Made by a program: the position numbers and the translations under genes
Assembly: GCF_023278565.1 (NCBI RefSeq)
Contig: NC_064682.1
Coordinates: forward strand, 3,534,001-3,598,000
Direction: 5' to 3'
Length of the DNA stretch: 64,000 nucleotides
Source: Colletotrichum lupini
Lineage: Eukaryota > Ascomycota > Sordariomycetes > Glomerellales > Glomerellaceae
Notes under the pieces: model-generated
What the model was told of the DNA's origin: nothing
Seen by the model: the letters and a program-made list of their open reading frames with translations, nothing else
Databases searched by the model: none
Shown: positions 60,942-64,000 of the stretch, piece by piece
How the letters are laid out: the number at the start of each line of letters is the position of its first letter
Numbering within the stretch: position 1 is the stretch's first letter

Positions 60942-61636
60942 CCCGGGGACAATAGCGGCCTAGAAGAAGGAGGATTTCAGCTACCCTAAGCAATTTAGAG
61001 GCGAAGAATGGCCGAACTTGATCGTAGCGCAGATGGAAATCGATAAGGAGGTCGTTGAGACGATAATTGAAACCGCTAGTCACGCTGGTATCCCATTCTG
61101 CTTGAATGCCGCGCTAGCGAGCCCGATCAACCCCGAACTTTATAGGTTCATCACGCATCTCGTGGTCAACGAGTTCGAGGCTGCGATAATGTCCGGCCGT
61201 ATGCCGGATAATGTGACGGAGAGCACCTGGCCAAGTATTGCCCAGGACTTCCTGAACGTTGGGGTCGAGAACGTGGTTATCACATTGGGTGCAAAAGGTG
61301 CCTTCTACGCCGATAAAAAGGTCTCCGGGCACTGTGCTGGATATCCCGTCTCCGTCGTGAATACAACCGGAGCAGGGTGGGTGGTCCATTCTCTTTATAT
61401 TCAAATGATGTCACAGACTAATACAAGTGATTAGCGACACCTTTACAGGTGCGTATGCGGCCGACTATGTGCGTCAGATATCCAGTGCATCTGGAGAATG
61501 GGATATTGAGAGTGCCGTCGTTCGCGCGAACAAAGCTGCTGCTATCTCTGTTGGGAGGATGGGCGCTCAGGGGCACATTCCTTGGGCGGATGAAATTGAT
61601 CAGTTTGACATAATGGCAGAGATGACTTTTGATTAA

Positions 61637-64000
61637 TCAAGGCAAGCGCCTGTTAATAGTTTGGAAATACCTATGAGATCGTTTGCCCTATCCGCTCATC
61701 ACCGCTCTGCGATCACGCCGAGAATTGATCTGAAAGGTGCCGGACCGAACGGCGGGAGAGCGGAGGGCCGCGCAGGCACCGGTCCCCGGGTGGAGTCCAA
61801 GTTATCGAAAAGAGGATCAAGGAGGGAATTCGTCCCAGGAATTCATGTGACTTTGGTGTAGTATTGTGATGCTGGCCATGACTGAAGGGGCCTAGATCGA
61901 GAGGATGTGCAGCGCAAAAGATCGTGGGGTGTTCAGCCGCAATGCGAGGGTGTGCTTTTGCCAGCTTCCGACCTCGGCATAGCCCCTGGAGAAGCCAGTT
62001 GCCCCATCTCTCTGTCTTCCGTCTGCTAGTATTCAAAGATGCAGCGTTCCCAGAACTTTTGGAGAGAACAGTATCAATCTGACAACGCCACTAGAATGAG
62101 GTTCAAAAGTCCACGACGAGTGTGGATGAGTGAGTATCCTGCAGCTGCAGTAAGTTCTGCTTCGGAAGCAAGGTCATCATCAAAAGGACGCCGAAAGCTC
62201 GCGCCTTGTAAACGAGAACGAAATGTCTGGACTCTGTAGCCCCTCGTGCCCCTCATCGCGCCGTGGTTCCTGGTGGCTGCGTGGCTTGCACATGTGGTAG
62301 CCCAGCACATGCGCACCCCCGGCCGCCCCTCCTTCTAGAACATGTGCAGATCTACCTCCCCGATCGGGATAGCAACCATAATGTCGGATATTCGATAGTG
62401 CCATTCTTGTTGAACTTCTTTTAACATTCTCCAGGCTCCAAGTTCGTCTGGTCACTCTGGTGTGCTTCGAATACCTTCCTATGTGGTCCTAGATCTTGCG
62501 TTTGGGTTTTGCGCCCATATCCAGAGAAATGTGCTCATTAGTCACCAAATAGGTACTTAGCAGCCTGGATTGGTCGATGGACCGGATGGAGCATGGTGGA
62601 TATGCGTACGAGACCTTCATCATTCTGTTACGCACTGGTTTGAGAGGAATAAGTTGCAGGATATTCAAGAGACGCGACATGCCGTCAGCATGAGACCAGA
62701 TGAGGCAATGGTGCAGGGTGTCTCGGCCTCGGATGTGCCCTTGAAGCCCGCCCGGGGTGCCGCTCCGGCGACGTTGGCGGAGAGGAGAAAGGGAGCTTGC
62801 TGATCTTCATCGGGTAGAGACATTCGAACCAACAGCTCCTCGCGTCAGCAAATGAGTCGATCATTTGATTAGCTGACGGGCTTGGAGTCTTGGATCTTGG
62901 GCGTAAGGCGTGCCTGGGAGGGCGCAGCTCTCCTGTTGCCAGGCGAAGTACTCCGCGATGGAGAGTGGGGGGCGAAGCTGGAATAGGCACATAGGATGCG
63001 AACGATGTGACGCTGCAGATGAATGTTTCTTACTTGTAGAGTTGTTTGCTTGCCTGCTGGTAAAGGTCGAGGATCCAGACTTGGCTCAAATCTTAATGCG
63101 CATGCGGGTGAAATTGTTGGTTCCTCTCGTTGCCCGACTGCTCGTGATCGGGCGAATGCGGCGGTGGCTGGCATTGAGGATATCTTGTAGAACGTGAGAC
63201 CTATTGGACCTTTACCATGCCTCAATAGGCTTTCAACCTATGGAAGAAGTTGTTTCTCCCACAAGCGGTTCTTCTAGATCAAAGTCAAAGGAAAAGAAGT
63301 TGTTGATTTGATGTTGTTCAGTTGTAGGAGGAAGAGAGAGCTCTCTAATCAGTACTCGCAGCCGCTGCAGAACCTGGAGGGGTTGAGTGAGGTACCCCTT
63401 TTCGGTACGTACCGTGGGCCTCGAGCAAGTGGATCCTTTAATCGCTCAGCTGCCTTTTTAGGCTAGACCGGGATTCATTAGCTAATACAGGTTAAGCGAG
63501 AACACACGGGCCATCAGCTTATCGCTTTTACGAATGGCGCTAACAGACGCCTTCCCTCGTGACACCCGCCGCCGTCTCCTTGTCTCCCCATCTTCTTCCT
63601 CATATTCCTTGGACCACCTCATGTATCACGACAGGATCCGCCTATGATTCTCACCGGTACCTGAACGAGCGGGGAAATACCTCTATGGAAGTAGAACAGA
63701 ACTTTGGGAACTTTGTTTCGGCGACCATGCGGCTGTATGCGTCTTTTCTGCAACATCCTCAAGCCATGAACGCCATGAACGCCAAAGACGCCACCATCGA
63801 TGCGGCCCAGCTCTCTTCAACGACATCGGTCACCAACTCCCGTGTCAGTAGCGATGGCTGCTTTCTTATTGTCAATGTCTCGACTATGCGACAGTGATAA
63901 TATCCGTACGCAGATATGAATAGCAGCATACCGGACCGGTGCCTGAACCTGCATTGGAGTGCGACAGGTCCACAGGGTGGCACATAACCATTGCCATGTG
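61637..64000. other. Region without a supported gene
   Basis: Normal base composition, no RIP. Several short frames occur on both strands (for example 63559-63897 plus, 62685-62990 minus), but none has recognisable content or splice structure. On the minus strand near 62,650-62,740 the string RGRDTLHHCLIW followed by SHADGMSRLLNIL faintly recalls an ankyrin repeat in one short frame; not enough to call a gene. Confidence 0.45.

Larger units (their letters stand above)
53147..61636 (+). pseudogene. pfkB/ribokinase-like gene 2, split by Ty1/copia insertion
   Basis: ATP-dependent sugar/nucleoside kinase of the pfkB family. The left part (53147-53519) reads MKTIAVIGALGVDHIMIVP, then the substrate-binding motif SGKGANTALS (family GGKGANQA), KASKDHYGEG and RVVMINKETHDSRCVFSP. 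The element occupies 53520-60941, with CCCGG duplicated. The right part (60947-61376 and 61435-61636) reads EEWPNLIVAQMEIDKEVVET, THLVVNEFEAAIM, GVENVVITLGAKGAFYA and VVNTTGAG, then over a 58 bp intron (gtgggt...ttag) DTFTGAYAADYVRQIS. This gives the intact family signature with catalytic Asp (GAGD). Removing the element and one duplicate leaves a single frame apart from one TAG at 60961-60963. Total length about 335 codons fits the family. It is broken now, but was evidently functional until quite late. Confidence 0.92.

Noticed and set aside
62560..62760. Ankyrin-like phrase on the minus strand (TLHHCLIWSHADG)
   Set aside because: A single short stretch with the flanking text in other frames; too little to support a gene or pseudogene.

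Overview
The window is nuclear DNA of a filamentous ascomycete (Pezizomycotina; Sordariomycete-like by gene style, but I cannot name the genus). Genes are GC-rich and carry short introns of about 50-150 bp with fungal GT-AG signals. They are interrupted by very AT-rich blocks in which CpA/TpG is almost absent and TpA dominates, the signature of repeat-induced point mutation (RIP) acting on transposons.

Layout. 1-18 kb: a 5'-truncated peroxisomal copper amine oxidase, an unidentified multi-exon gene, an allantoate/vitamin-type MFS permease, a 5.5 kb gene-free stretch, an Arg-rich DUF8035-like protein, an RTA1-like membrane protein, a 532 bp foldback (MITE-like) element and a DUF3176-type membrane-protein pseudogene with several frameshifts. 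18.5-28.8 kb: a RIP-destroyed block holding a Ty3/gypsy element with about 550 bp LTRs, directly abutting the right part of a Fot1/pogo-like DNA transposon. 30-43 kb: mostly housekeeping genes, namely a CE16 acetylesterase, a seven-TM protein, a PaaI-type thioesterase divergent from TFIIH subunit TFB2, a membrane protein with a long Ser-rich tail, and a TANGO2/NRDE protein. 43.3-48.0 kb: a full-length ABC-C transporter.

48-61.6 kb is the most remarkable part. Downstream of the ABC transporter lies a pfkB/ribokinase-like gene whose first eight codons are cut off by an 1887 bp Fot1-like element (TA target duplication). Five kb further on is a second pfkB-like gene, split in its middle by a 7422 bp Ty1/copia element (205 bp LTRs, CCCGG target duplication). 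Upstream of the second kinase lies a decayed remnant of the 3' end of the same ABC transporter, and both kinase promoters share a TCTTCTGTTCA motif. This indicates an old duplication of an ABC-kinase unit, after which each kinase copy was independently broken by a different class of transposon and the transposons were then mutated by RIP. A stop codon 20 bp outside the copia LTR may be RIP leakage.

61.6-64 kb holds no gene I can support.
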